A stretch of DNA of 23,315 nucleotides from Bacillota bacterium (GTDB lineage: Bacteria > Bacillota > Clostridia > Lachnospirales > Lachnospiraceae), in contig JAEZLZ010000063.1 in NCBI GenBank assembly GCA_023415055.1, forward strand, positions 1 through 23,315, in the 5' to 3' direction. Of this stretch, positions 7,806 to 16,198 are shown piece by piece. The notes below the pieces were generated by a model. The model had not been told where the DNA came from and did no database searches. It saw nothing but the letters and a program-made list of their open reading frames with translations. The position numbers and the translations under genes are program-made. Position 1 is the first letter of the stretch, and each line of letters opens with the position of its first letter.

Positions 7806-10313
7806 TTAGTCAAAAAACTTCTTTTTAATCTGAATCAGCCGTATTTCATGCGGCTTTAGCTCGGCATAATAGTTCAGGAAATTGTTATTTACCTCAAGTT
7901 CTGATTTGGTAATCAAAGGCATGGATCTTCCTTTTAGTATATTGATTTCTTCCGGTGTGGCTAAAGGCATAGCTCCCATCCTTACCCACTCATCAAAGGC
8001 ACTGCCGTGTTCCCGGTTCACGACGTGCTCGGTCAGAATATAACCGCCGTTCATGACATTCGAAATGGTGAATTCAAAGTCACAGGCTTCCGGATTGACA
8101 AAAGCGTTATATCTTTCTAAAAATGTAACATTAAACAGGACTCCCTGACAATAAAGCGGGGAGATATGAATGTAATTATATAGAAGGATTGCATAGTCTC
8201 CCTTCTGGTTTGTGGTGATAAAATATCCTTTTCCACTGTCTATCAGGGTATCCATTAGCTTATTTAATAAGGTATAAGCGTAATAAGCAGGCTTCTTTAT
8301 CCCATAATATGCAAATAGGCCCATTTCTCCGTGGAACAGATCATTATCATAAGGAAGTTCCTCCAGGGTATCGGATAAGCACCAGTTTCCGAAGCTGTTC
8401 ACCTCGTCATAATTCTCCAGAATATTTTTTACAATATAGGCAGAGCGATAACATGTGTCGTTCAGCCAATCCCTATGGGAAGCCGAGGACGCCCACTCCG
8501 TTATATGCACAGGAAGCTTCGGAAGGTCCACCAGATTCATCTTAATGGTCTCAAGTATCCCGGCCATATAGTCCGGATTCTCGGAAAGAATCATTTTATC
8601 GCTCTCGGCGTATTGCGCTTTGATGCCTCCCAGGGTCATCTCAGACAGACTGGAGGTTTTGACGGGGTAACAATGTATGTTATAAAAATCCGGTGCACAG
8701 TCTGTCTCGATACATCGTTTAATAAAATCATAATATTCGCTGATTTCAAAATTGATGGATCCATAGGAGGGTGTTCCGAACTGCAGCTGCTTGTCGCATT
8801 TCTTCACACATTGATAAGTGATTCGGTAAAGCTCATAGGCGATTTCGTCATTATCAAAAGCAAATACATAGGATTGAAAGGGTACATTCCAGAAAGTAAA
8901 CAACCAGGTCCGAACCTCCTCCAGTCCGTAACGCTCTATGATGTGCTTCGTGAGTCCTGTGATTAAAAACTCCCAATTCTCGATGTTATTCGGTTCACTT
9001 AAGATGGACGGGTTATAGAAAATGGTATTATTCGGGTCTTTTGCCAGTAATCTTGGCATAAAGGATAGCTGAATTAGGGGTTTCAACTTAATTGACATCA
9101 GAAAATCCAATAGTTCATCCACATAATGAAAAGTAAGATACGGTTTGCCTGCCCTGTCTTCATTATAAAGCATCATTGAGTCATCTAGGATTCCATGGAA
9201 TTTGACATACTGAAATCCGATTTCATTTTGCAGCTGGATCAATTCTTTCTGTACCCGCTCCAGCAAAAATTCCTTTGCACGTCCCACGCCGGTAAAGGTT
9301 TTAAAGGAATGCAACAGATTCTTCTTATACTGATCCCCCATTACCTCTATCGATTTGCATGAAACATTTCGAATCAGGTTATTCGGCTTTTTCATACTCT
9401 TTGTATCAAGGTATTCGCCCAGCTTATTCAGATAATCTAACTGTTCCATTACCAGGTATCCCTTGTAATATTGCGTGCTAAGCACGTTGGTCTTCTTACG
9501 GACATTATCCTGCTTGTGTTCCTTACGATACTGCTTCGGGAGAACATCATATTTCTTTTTGAAGCATTCCACAAAATATCTGCTGTTCGCAAACCCGTTA
9601 TTTGCTGCGATCTGCTCCATTGTGAGATTAGTCGTAATCAGATCGTTCACCGCGTGATTCATCCGAATACCGGTCAGATAATTAAAAAAGCTGACACCCA
9701 TATTGATTTTGAAAAAATGAGAGAAGTAAGACGGAGACAAAAATTCCTTCTCTGCTATCTGCTCCAATGAGATGTTCTCCATATAATTTGTATTCAGATA
9801 CTGGATTATGGCGCGCAGTCTCTGCAGATTCTTCGAATTCTGACTGAACTGATTCTGGTCAAAGCTCCGAAAGCTCTTAAGCAGCTCAAGCACAATCTGA
9901 TAGGCGAATGATATCGTAAGCAGATCATTATGCTCGGTATCATTATAATTAACATAAATCAATTGAGCTATGATTCGCTTGAGTTCAACATATTTCGCAG
10001 TATTATGATAGATTGTTGAATTACAGTGAAAGAAGGAGGACTCGTCCAACCATTTTTTGAAATAGCTGTAATTTATCTGCAATACTACAGTAACATTTTC
10101 CTTACTTGATATCTCATGTACCTGATTACTATTGATCAGGATAATATCATCCTCCGATAAGTGAAAGGTCTCAGACTCTACGACAATTGATAAATTACCG
10201 CTTAAAACTAAAAATATCTCAATTCGGTTGTGCCAGTGCCTTGGTTCCTCGGAAATATTGTGAATTCCTATAATAATTGGCATGTCTTCTGTAAATTCAA
10301 TATTCTCCTGCAT
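7806..10313 (-). CDS. AraC-family regulator fused to a GH39-like (beta-xylosidase fold) domain
   Basis: The 835-residue protein has an N-terminal cupin-like sugar-binding region (about 1-110, HWHNRIEIFLVLSGN). A two-helix-turn-helix AraC domain follows at about 165-266, with ISLEQIAEKEFLSPSYFSHFF and MEQIAANNGFANSRYFVECF. A long C-terminal region from about 315 to 830 resembles GH39 beta-xylosidases (KFHGILDD, HCYPVK, HITEW). Such AraC-GH39 fusions occur in Firmicutes. GH39 enzymes use a Glu in a WNEPN motif as acid/base and a later Glu as nucleophile. Here the first reads FWNVPF (Val477), while HITEW keeps Glu606. The domain therefore probably binds sugar without normal hydrolysis. GGGAGGG precedes the ATG. 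It is divergent from the ABC importer operon and likely controls it in response to xylo- or other oligosaccharides (inferred). Confidence 0.9.
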   Translation of the reverse strand: MQENIEFTEDMPIIIGIHNISEEPRHWHNRIEIFLVLSGNLSIVVESETFHLSEDDIILINSNQVHEISSKENVTVVLQINYSYFKKWLDESSFFHCNSTIYHNTAKYVELKRIIAQLIYVNYNDTEHNDLLTISFAYQIVLELLKSFRSFDQNQFSQNSKNLQRLRAIIQYLNTNYMENISLEQIAEKEFLSPSYFSHFFKINMGVSFFNYLTGIRMNHAVNDLITTNLTMEQIAANNGFANSRYFVECFKKKYDVLPKQYRKEHKQDNVRKKTNVLSTQYYKGYLVMEQLDYLNKLGEYLDTKSMKKPNNLIRNVSCKSIEVMGDQYKKNLLHSFKTFTGVGRAKEFLLERVQKELIQLQNEIGFQYVKFHGILDDSMMLYNEDRAGKPYLTFHYVDELLDFLMSIKLKPLIQLSFMPRLLAKDPNNTIFYNPSILSEPNNIENWEFLITGLTKHIIERYGLEEVRTWLFTFWNVPFQSYVFAFDNDEIAYELYRITYQCVKKCDKQLQFGTPSYGSINFEISEYYDFIKRCIETDCAPDFYNIHCYPVKTSSLSEMTLGGIKAQYAESDKMILSENPDYMAGILETIKMNLVDLPKLPVHITEWASSASHRDWLNDTCYRSAYIVKNILENYDEVNSFGNWCLSDTLEELPYDNDLFHGEMGLFAYYGIKKPAYYAYTLLNKLMDTLIDSGKGYFITTNQKGDYAILLYNYIHISPLYCQGVLFNVTFLERYNAFVNPEACDFEFTISNVMNGGYILTEHVVNREHGSAFDEWVRMGAMPLATPEEINILKGRSMPLITKSELEVNNNFLNYYAELKPHEIRLIQIKKKFFD

Positions 10314-10449
10314 TATTTATCCCTCCCGAGTGAAAATGAAATGTATTTTTAGGTATTATCTCTAACTTTTTCTTGGGAAATTTAAAAATAAATTAAAATG
10401 TTTTACTTAAAACGATTAAAAAGTGCAGAATCTTTCGATTAGTGACTTA

Positions 10450-10478
10450 ACTATATCATAATTGCTGGATAAGTACAA
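10450..10478 (-). promoter_or_regulatory. Sigma-A type promoter of the AraC-GH39 gene
   Basis: On the minus strand, TTGTAC (10478-10473) and TATAGT (10455-10450) are separated by exactly 17 bases, a good match to the vegetative consensus. Transcription would begin near 10443, leaving a leader of about 130 bases. It lies about 45 bases from the divergent importer promoter, so one bound regulator could affect both. Confidence 0.6.
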
Positions 10479-10521
10479 CCAAATTATGTAGATATTGTAA
10501 CATAAAAACTATAGAAAAGCA

Positions 10522-10549
10522 TGGTATACTTTTTAACGTCATGTTAAAA
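10522..10549 (+). promoter_or_regulatory. Extended -10 promoter and overlapping palindrome of the ABC importer operon
   Basis: TGGTATACT (10522-10530) is an extended -10 element (TGnTATACT). The -35 region is poor, as expected for an activator-dependent promoter. A perfect inverted repeat TTTTAAC/GTTAAAA with a five-base spacer (10531-10549) begins immediately after the -10 box and covers the start point, so it could be an operator. Confidence 0.45.
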
Positions 10550-10798
10550 TGTAACAATAATAATGCTTTTTATGAGTCGTTAATTGTGGATTTGAATAAA
10601 AACGTCGAAGGTATCAAAAAAAGCAGGAAAATAGCAATTTGCTACTAGGTTTTGATTTAAACATAGTGAATAGGTTTTGCACATTGTAATATCGAAGGTG
10701 GGGGTGCCACCTGCTTTTATGTGCATCGTATAAAATTTACTATGTTTATATAAAAAGGTAAAGGTTAGGCACAAACCTAAATCTAAAGGAGGGTAAAT
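10550..10798 (+). promoter_or_regulatory. Long structured leader of the solute-binding protein gene
   Basis: About 250 bases without a gene lie between the promoter and the ATG. AGGTGG/CCACCT (10696-10701 with 10707-10712) forms a short hairpin followed by GCTTTT. AAAAGCAGG (10619-10627) is complementary to CCTGCTTTT (10710-10718) and would compete with that hairpin, giving two exclusive folds. TAGGTTTTG occurs twice (10646-10654 and 10671-10679). AGGTT/AACCT flanks a small loop near 10770. AAAGGAGGG provides the ribosome site. I recognise no known riboswitch class. The rest of the 485-base intergenic gap (10314-10798) holds the two promoters listed separately. Confidence 0.35.
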
Positions 10799-12697
10799 AT
10801 GTTAAGAGGTAAAAGATTCACCGCCATTTTACTAGTTTTAGTAATGGTAATCGCATCGGTATTTTCCGGTTGCGGAAAGAAAGAAGAAACAAAAACAGCA
10901 GAGCCTACCGTTGCACCTGCAGCTGAGGCAACCGTAGCACCTACACAAGCGCCTGCCGCTGAGGAGACAGCAGATGCTGATCCCAACGCACTTCCCAGAA
11001 CCGAGACACTTTATATCGGTGGCCAGCAGTGGGGAGCTGTAAATGGTTGGAATCCGTTAGGTGACAACAATAACAATGCATTAGCACTTGCAGCATCAGG
11101 AAGCGGTTCTCGTACTGTTATGTTCGAGACACTGTATATGTACAACTTCCTTGATGGTTCCATGACTCCACTGCTTGCAGATGGCGATTATCAGTGGAAT
11201 GCTGACAGAACAGCAATCACAGTTAAGATTAATCCCGCAGCTAAATGGAGCGATGGTACCGCTGTTACAGCAGATGACGTTGCTTATACATTTGATACCA
11301 ATATTAAGATTGGTAACAATTCCGGTAACGGTAATAAGCCTTATATCGCATCTGTAGTTGCTTCCGATCCTTCAACTGTAGTTATCACAGCTACTTTAAA
11401 TGATGCAGGACAAGCTACTAATCCTTTAATGTTAGTAAACTTCCTTGGATCAATGTATGTTGCACAGAAGGCTTGGATCCAGACAGTAGAAGCTCGTTGC
11501 AATAACGATGCAACTGCTATCAAAGCTGACCCTGCAGAAGACGTAGTATATTCCGGACCTTACGGAAAATACTTTGCAGATGCTCAGAAGGTAGTTTTCA
11601 AACGTAACGAAGCATATTGGGGCCAGGACGCTTCTATGTGGGGCAAACTTCCGGTTCCGAAATATATTGCACATACCATTTATGTTGATAACGCAGCAAC
11701 CGAGTCCGCATTCAAGGCTGGCGAGATTGACGTAGATCAGCAGTTCATTCCTAACATTCAGGATCTTTGGGAGAAGGATGGTCTTCCGATCTCTACATAT
11801 ATGGACAAAGCTCCTTACGGAATCTGTGTTAATATGCCTACCGCATTCTTCAACTTAGAGAAGCCCGTACTGCAGAACGTTGCAGTTCGTAAAGCTATCG
11901 CTATCGCAGTTGATTACGATGCAATCAATGCAAATGCTATGACCGGCCAGTCTCCTACATTCAAGGAAGTTCCTCGTTCTTGTATGAACCCGACCGATGG
12001 CGAGCAGGCAACTTTTGATCATGACGCAGTAAAGGATCTTCAGTGGGCAGGCAATGATATTGCTGGTGCTAACAAGCTCCTTGATGATGCTGGTATCGTT
12101 GATAAAGACGGTGATGGCATCCGTGAATTTGATGGCAAGAAGATCTCTCTTGTTGCTGCATGTCCTAATGGTTGGTCTGATTGGCAGGCATCCATCGAAA
12201 TCGTTGCTGCAGCAGGCAAGAACATAGGTATTGAAATCACTACTTCCTATCCGGAAGCTGACCCTTATCAGACAACAGTAACAGGTGCACATCAGCAGGA
12301 TTATGATATCTTTATGATGTGGACAGACAGTGCTTCACCCGTTCAGCCTTGGGGACGTGTTCGTTACCTGATGAGCTCTGAATTTAACGGTGTTGAGGGT
12401 AACTGGTCCGGTAATTACGGTCACTACAGCAATGATCGTCTTCAGGAATTACTGAAGCTCATCCCTACCGAGTCAGATGCTGCTAAGTTAAAATCATACT
12501 ATACTGAGGCTGTTCAGATTTACTTAACTGATGTTCCTTCCTTCTCCTTAATGTACAGACCTGACAAGTTCCATGCTGTTAACGAGTCTGTATGGACAGG
12601 TTTCCCGGAGCAGGGCGATGGCTTAAATATTCCTCCGGCAGATTGTACCGATGGTTACGGTATTGCGGCTCTTTATAATCTCTCTCTGATTCAGTAA
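10799..12697 (+). CDS. Family 5 extracellular solute-binding lipoprotein (oligosaccharide or oligopeptide ABC importer)
   Basis: The 632-residue lipoprotein has a signal peptide MLRGKRFTAILLVLVMVIAS and lipobox Cys25 (VFSGC). A Thr/Ala/Pro/Glu linker with repeated VAP/APTQAP motifs runs to about residue 62. The rest is an OppA/DppA-like binding protein (SBP family 5), with TLYIGGQQWG, the conserved AKWSDGTAVTADDVAYTFD (about 147-165), and VRKAIAIAVDYDAI. It would capture the substrate outside the membrane for the permeases downstream. Family 5 proteins bind peptides, nickel, or cello-, xylo- and other oligosaccharides. The flanking AraC-GH39 regulator and GH3 glycosidase point to an oligosaccharide. 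It is the first gene of the operon and is separated from the permeases by a strong hairpin. Confidence 0.93.
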   Translation: MLRGKRFTAILLVLVMVIASVFSGCGKKEETKTAEPTVAPAAEATVAPTQAPAAEETADADPNALPRTETLYIGGQQWGAVNGWNPLGDNNNNALALAASGSGSRTVMFETLYMYNFLDGSMTPLLADGDYQWNADRTAITVKINPAAKWSDGTAVTADDVAYTFDTNIKIGNNSGNGNKPYIASVVASDPSTVVITATLNDAGQATNPLMLVNFLGSMYVAQKAWIQTVEARCNNDATAIKADPAEDVVYSGPYGKYFADAQKVVFKRNEAYWGQDASMWGKLPVPKYIAHTIYVDNAATESAFKAGEIDVDQQFIPNIQDLWEKDGLPISTYMDKAPYGICVNMPTAFFNLEKPVLQNVAVRKAIAIAVDYDAINANAMTGQSPTFKEVPRSCMNPTDGEQATFDHDAVKDLQWAGNDIAGANKLLDDAGIVDKDGDGIREFDGKKISLVAACPNGWSDWQASIEIVAAAGKNIGIEITTSYPEADPYQTTVTGAHQQDYDIFMMWTDSASPVQPWGRVRYLMSSEFNGVEGNWSGNYGHYSNDRLQELLKLIPTESDAAKLKSYYTEAVQIYLTDVPSFSLMYRPDKFHAVNESVWTGFPEQGDGLNIPPADCTDGYGIAALYNLSLIQ

Positions 12698-12757
12698 TTG
12701 CTGTTATCAAAGAAGTACTTAATCAATAAAGCAGAAATGTAACACCTGAATCCTATT

Positions 12758-12795
12758 ATCAGCCATGTTTCGGGAGCTCTTGAAACATGGCTGAT
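12758..12795 (+). repeat. 14-bp perfect hairpin between receptor and permease genes
   Basis: ATCAGCCATGTTTC (12758-12771) pairs perfectly with GAAACATGGCTGAT (12782-12795) across a ten-base loop. No real T-run follows, so it is probably a partial terminator or an mRNA 3'-end stabiliser that leaves the binding-protein message more abundant than the permease message. The remaining gap to 12910 is AT-rich and includes a 7-bp ATATTAC/GTAATAT repeat at about 12847-12874. I see no convincing second promoter there. Confidence 0.7.
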
Positions 12796-12910
12796 TTCAA
12801 AATCCTAAGAAAAACGTTGCAATATAACTATAAGCATAGTATTTGAATATTACATAACATTACTATTGTAATATATTGCTGCTGCTTCTTCTAGATTAAT
12901 GGAGGTATTT

Positions 12911-13915
12911 ATGAAAGGCTACCGTAAGTATTTCGGCAAAAAAATTGTATGGTTTCTCCTTACCTTATTCATTGCCTTTATATTGAATTTTATTCTTCCT
13001 CGTATGATGCCTGCCGATCCGGTGGCAAATATTATGTCTAAAACCGCTCGAGGTATGTCAGACACTAACGCAACAAAAGCGATGTACGATAATTATGTGA
13101 AAGCCTTTGGTCTTGACAAGCCAATGATCGTACAATTCTTCACTTATTTGAAAAATGCATTTCGTGGTGACTTTGGTGTTTCCTTCAGTCAATATCCACG
13201 TAAAGTAAATGATATTATATCAAGTGCAATCTTATGGACCATCGGCTTGCAGTTACCAGCCATTATAGTGGGTTGGCTCCTAGGTAACTTGCTTGGAGCC
13301 CTGGCAGCATATATGAAAAAAGGGTTTGATAAAGTTTTGATGCCCGTTTCACTGTTTTTAAGCTGTGTACCTGCCTTTGGTATGGCAGTTATCATGCTAG
13401 GAATATTTGCTCTTAAGCTCAAGGTTGCTCCGATTGCAGGTGGATATGGGTATGACTTAATTCCCAATTTCAGCTGGACCTTTGTCAAATCGGTTATCGG
13501 ACATTATCAATTGCCCTTCTGGTCAATTGTTATCATATCCATCGGAGGACAGGCGATCGGCATGCGTTCTATGTCTATTTATGAGTTAAATGCCGACTAT
13601 GTAAAATACAGCCGTTTCCTTGGTGTTAAAGACAGTAAAATCGTAGGCTACGTATTCCGTAACGCGATGCTTCCTCAGGTTACCGGTCTTGCACTTTCCA
13701 TCGGTACTATGATCGGCGGTGCATTGGTAGCTGAGATTATCTTTAGTTATCCGGGTCTTGGTACCACGATGCTTTCGGCTGTTACCTCATCCGATTATCC
13801 TGTATTATCCGCAACCACGTTAATTATAACTATTATGGTGTTGATCTCTTCTTTCGCTATTGACATCATTTATGGTTTTATCGATCCGCGCGTTAAAGCA
13901 GCGCAATTTGATTAA
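12911..13915 (+). CDS. ABC transporter permease, OppB/DppB type
   Basis: The product has about 334 residues. A first transmembrane helix (IVWFLLTLFIAFILNFILPRM) is followed by an extracytoplasmic loop containing ADPVANIM and FGLDKPMIVQF. The remaining five or so helices carry the transport-coupling EAA-like loop (ELNADYVKYSRFLGVKDSKI). This is the standard OppB-type architecture, and it would pair with the next permease to form the channel. An ATG at 12899 opens the same frame, but GGAGG at 12901-12905 lies inside that extension and is well spaced for ATG 12911, so I chose 12911. The next gene begins 14 bases downstream. Confidence 0.92.
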   Translation: MKGYRKYFGKKIVWFLLTLFIAFILNFILPRMMPADPVANIMSKTARGMSDTNATKAMYDNYVKAFGLDKPMIVQFFTYLKNAFRGDFGVSFSQYPRKVNDIISSAILWTIGLQLPAIIVGWLLGNLLGALAAYMKKGFDKVLMPVSLFLSCVPAFGMAVIMLGIFALKLKVAPIAGGYGYDLIPNFSWTFVKSVIGHYQLPFWSIVIISIGGQAIGMRSMSIYELNADYVKYSRFLGVKDSKIVGYVFRNAMLPQVTGLALSIGTMIGGALVAEIIFSYPGLGTTMLSAVTSSDYPVLSATTLIITIMVLISSFAIDIIYGFIDPRVKAAQFD

Positions 13916-13929
13916 GGAGGGAAAATCAT

Positions 13930-15180
13930 ATGAAGAACACATTACGTCAAGTATTTCACTCCCCAAAATTCGTTGCAGGATTTATCATCTTTGTTGTTGT
14001 TCTTTTGTCACTATTTATCTATCCTTTGTTCAACCCCGGCAATCCTTTACAGATGGTCGGACTGAACTCTTTCTCAGAGCCAGGTACCTATGTATCCGTG
14101 TATGATACCTTAGATACCGAGACTAGTGTTATGAAGCTTCCAGGAGCTGCAGAGAAGAGACTTGAGGATAAATTAAGTGTAGAAGACAGACAGGCTATGA
14201 AGGAATGGCTCGTAGCTGCCGGCATCCCGGAAGGGGATATTGACACCAGTGACACTGAGGCCTTAATCAGTATCTGGAAAGAAAAGTATGATCCCGCAGT
14301 GAAGCCTGCCGGTATGACGATTGCAAAACGCAATTATTATAAACGTCTTACTTCAGACCTTGAAAAAGCTTTGACTTCGAATGAAGTTACGATTGCTACA
14401 CCAAATGCAGAAACCGGCGAATTGGAAGAAGCAAAAACAATCAACGATACCGATTATGTGAATACCAAAGATGTTACCAACACAATCACCTTACCGCTTG
14501 GTACGGATAATTTTGGTCGTGATGTATTAAAAGAACTCATGTCTGCAGCAAAAACTTCCATCATGATCGGCTTCATTGCCGGAACCATAGCAACCATAAT
14601 CGGTCTGTCTACCGGTCTGTTAGCTGGTTATGTCGGTGGAATGGTGGATGAGTTTATACTATTCATTACAAACCTATTTACGGTTATTCCGGGCTTCATT
14701 CTTCTTATTCTGATCTCTTATGGTATCGGACAAGAAAATAGAGGTGCAACAACCGTTGCTATTGTAATTGGCTTCACCTCATGGACGTGGACAACAAGAT
14801 CCGTTCGTTCCCAGGTAATCTCCTTACGTAATCGTGATCATGTTAACTTAAGTAAATTATCCGGTCATAGCCTTCCAAGAATTATCTTAACCGATATTCT
14901 TCCTTACATAGCATCCTATGTAGTTATGGCTCTGATTTTACAGATCTCTACAGGGATTTTAGCAGAAGCTCAGCTTTCTATGATTGGTCTTGGACCCAAA
15001 ACCAGTGAGGTTCCTACATTGGGACTTATGATGAACTGGTCGATGCTCTACTCCGCTCATACACATGGCTATTGGTGGGCGTATTTCCCCGTCCTTCTGA
15101 TTATTGCATTAATATCATTCTCGCTGAACTTAATGAATACCGGCTTAGATCAGGTATTCAACCCTACATTGAGAGATTAG
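13930..15180 (+). CDS. ABC transporter permease, OppC/DppC type with enlarged extracytoplasmic insertion
   Basis: The 416-residue product is longer than the usual 280-320 residues. A first transmembrane helix (about 15-35) is followed by an unusually long hydrophilic region to about residue 188. The conserved OppC segment LPLGTDNFGRDVLKELMSAAKTS then begins, with five further helices and an EAA-like loop (VRSQVISLRNRDHVNLSKLSG). The extra segment of roughly 120-130 residues is charged and probably faces outward. AAGGAGG precedes the ATG. With the OppB-type protein it would form the membrane channel. The insertion may contact the binding protein or substrate (inferred). Confidence 0.92.
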   Translation: MKNTLRQVFHSPKFVAGFIIFVVVLLSLFIYPLFNPGNPLQMVGLNSFSEPGTYVSVYDTLDTETSVMKLPGAAEKRLEDKLSVEDRQAMKEWLVAAGIPEGDIDTSDTEALISIWKEKYDPAVKPAGMTIAKRNYYKRLTSDLEKALTSNEVTIATPNAETGELEEAKTINDTDYVNTKDVTNTITLPLGTDNFGRDVLKELMSAAKTSIMIGFIAGTIATIIGLSTGLLAGYVGGMVDEFILFITNLFTVIPGFILLILISYGIGQENRGATTVAIVIGFTSWTWTTRSVRSQVISLRNRDHVNLSKLSGHSLPRIILTDILPYIASYVVMALILQISTGILAEAQLSMIGLGPKTSEVPTLGLMMNWSMLYSAHTHGYWWAYFPVLLIIALISFSLNLMNTGLDQVFNPTLRD

Positions 15181-15190
15181 GAGGTCTGAC

Positions 15191-16198
15191 ATGGGAAAGA
15201 CAATATTAGAGGTTAAAGAACTTACAACTAAATATATTACAAGATTTCATGAAGATGTGTATGCTGTTGATCATGTGTCACTCTCCATTGAAGAGGGTAA
15301 GTCGTTAGGTATCGCCGGTGAATCCGGCTGTGGAAAATCCACTCTTGCACTAAGCTTAATGGGTTATTATTTCCCTCCGCTTCACTACATGAGCGGTGAT
15401 ATTATCGTCGATGGTCAGAATATCTCAAAGCTGGATCCGGATACCATCCGAAAGAACATTCTCGGTTCGGAGATTGCTTATATTCCGCAGGCAGCGATGA
15501 ACGCATTGAACCCCACACAGAAAATTATCCGTTTTATTGAAGATGTTATTCATGTACATGAGCCAAAGATGCCAAAGAAGGATATCTACGAGTTGGCAAG
15601 AAAGCGGTTCGAAGAGCTAGGTCTTCCCTCTTCCGTACTTGATAAGCATGCCGTCGAATTATCCGGCGGTATGAAACAACGTACCGTAATCGCAATCTCT
15701 ACCATCCTGTCACCGAAGGTGCTGATCGCAGATGAGCCCTCTAGTGCGCTCGATGTAACCAGTCAGAAAATGGTTATCAAGATGCTTCGTAATCTGATGG
15801 AAAAAGGTTATATTAAGTCCATGATCTTTATTACTCATGAACTTCCACTGTTATACAATGTTACCGATGATATTATGGTAATGTATGCCGGTCAGATTGT
15901 AGAAAAAGGCACTGCAAAGGAAATGGTATTCAATCCGACCCATCCTTACTCCAAGGGTCTGATGGGCTCCATCATCGTTCCGGAAAGCGGTACCCGTGAT
16001 ATTAAGCTGGCTGCCATTCCCGGTACCCCTCCGAATCTTAAGAAACCGCCGTCAGGCTGCCGCTTTGCGGAGCGTTGCAAATATGCAACGAAAGAATGCA
16101 AATTAACCACGGTCGGACTTACCGAATTCGGAGATGGCCGTAGTTATCGTTGTATTGTTCCTATTGAAAAACTGAGGGAGGAATATGCAAATGAGTGA
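15191..16198 (+). CDS. ABC transporter ATP-binding protein, OppD/DppD type
   Basis: The 335-residue ATPase has Walker A GESGCGKST (43-51), Q-loop region AYIPQAAMNALNP, signature LSGGMKQR, Walker B VLIADEPSSALD and H-loop FITHE. The C-terminus carries the oligopeptide/dipeptide-transporter extension with AAIPGTPPNL and clustered cysteines (CRFAERCKYATKEC, later YRC), typical of OppD-type subunits. It hydrolyses ATP on the cytoplasmic face for the adjacent permeases. GGAGG precedes the ATG. It begins ten bases after the OppC-type gene and overlaps the next ATPase gene, so it is part of one operon. Confidence 0.95.
   Translation: MGKTILEVKELTTKYITRFHEDVYAVDHVSLSIEEGKSLGIAGESGCGKSTLALSLMGYYFPPLHYMSGDIIVDGQNISKLDPDTIRKNILGSEIAYIPQAAMNALNPTQKIIRFIEDVIHVHEPKMPKKDIYELARKRFEELGLPSSVLDKHAVELSGGMKQRTVIAISTILSPKVLIADEPSSALDVTSQKMVIKMLRNLMEKGYIKSMIFITHELPLLYNVTDDIMVMYAGQIVEKGTAKEMVFNPTHPYSKGLMGSIIVPESGTRDIKLAAIPGTPPNLKKPPSGCRFAERCKYATKECKLTTVGLTEFGDGRSYRCIVPIEKLREEYANE

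Noticed and set aside
10407..10420. Catabolite-response-like site TTAAAACGATTAAA in the AraC-GH39 leader
   Set aside because: It has two mismatches at important positions (second G and thirteenth C of the consensus), in very AT-rich DNA where near matches are expected.
11855..12292. 145-codon minus-strand frame opposite the solute-binding protein gene
   Set aside because: It has no recognisable domain and is antisense to a complete family 5 binding protein.
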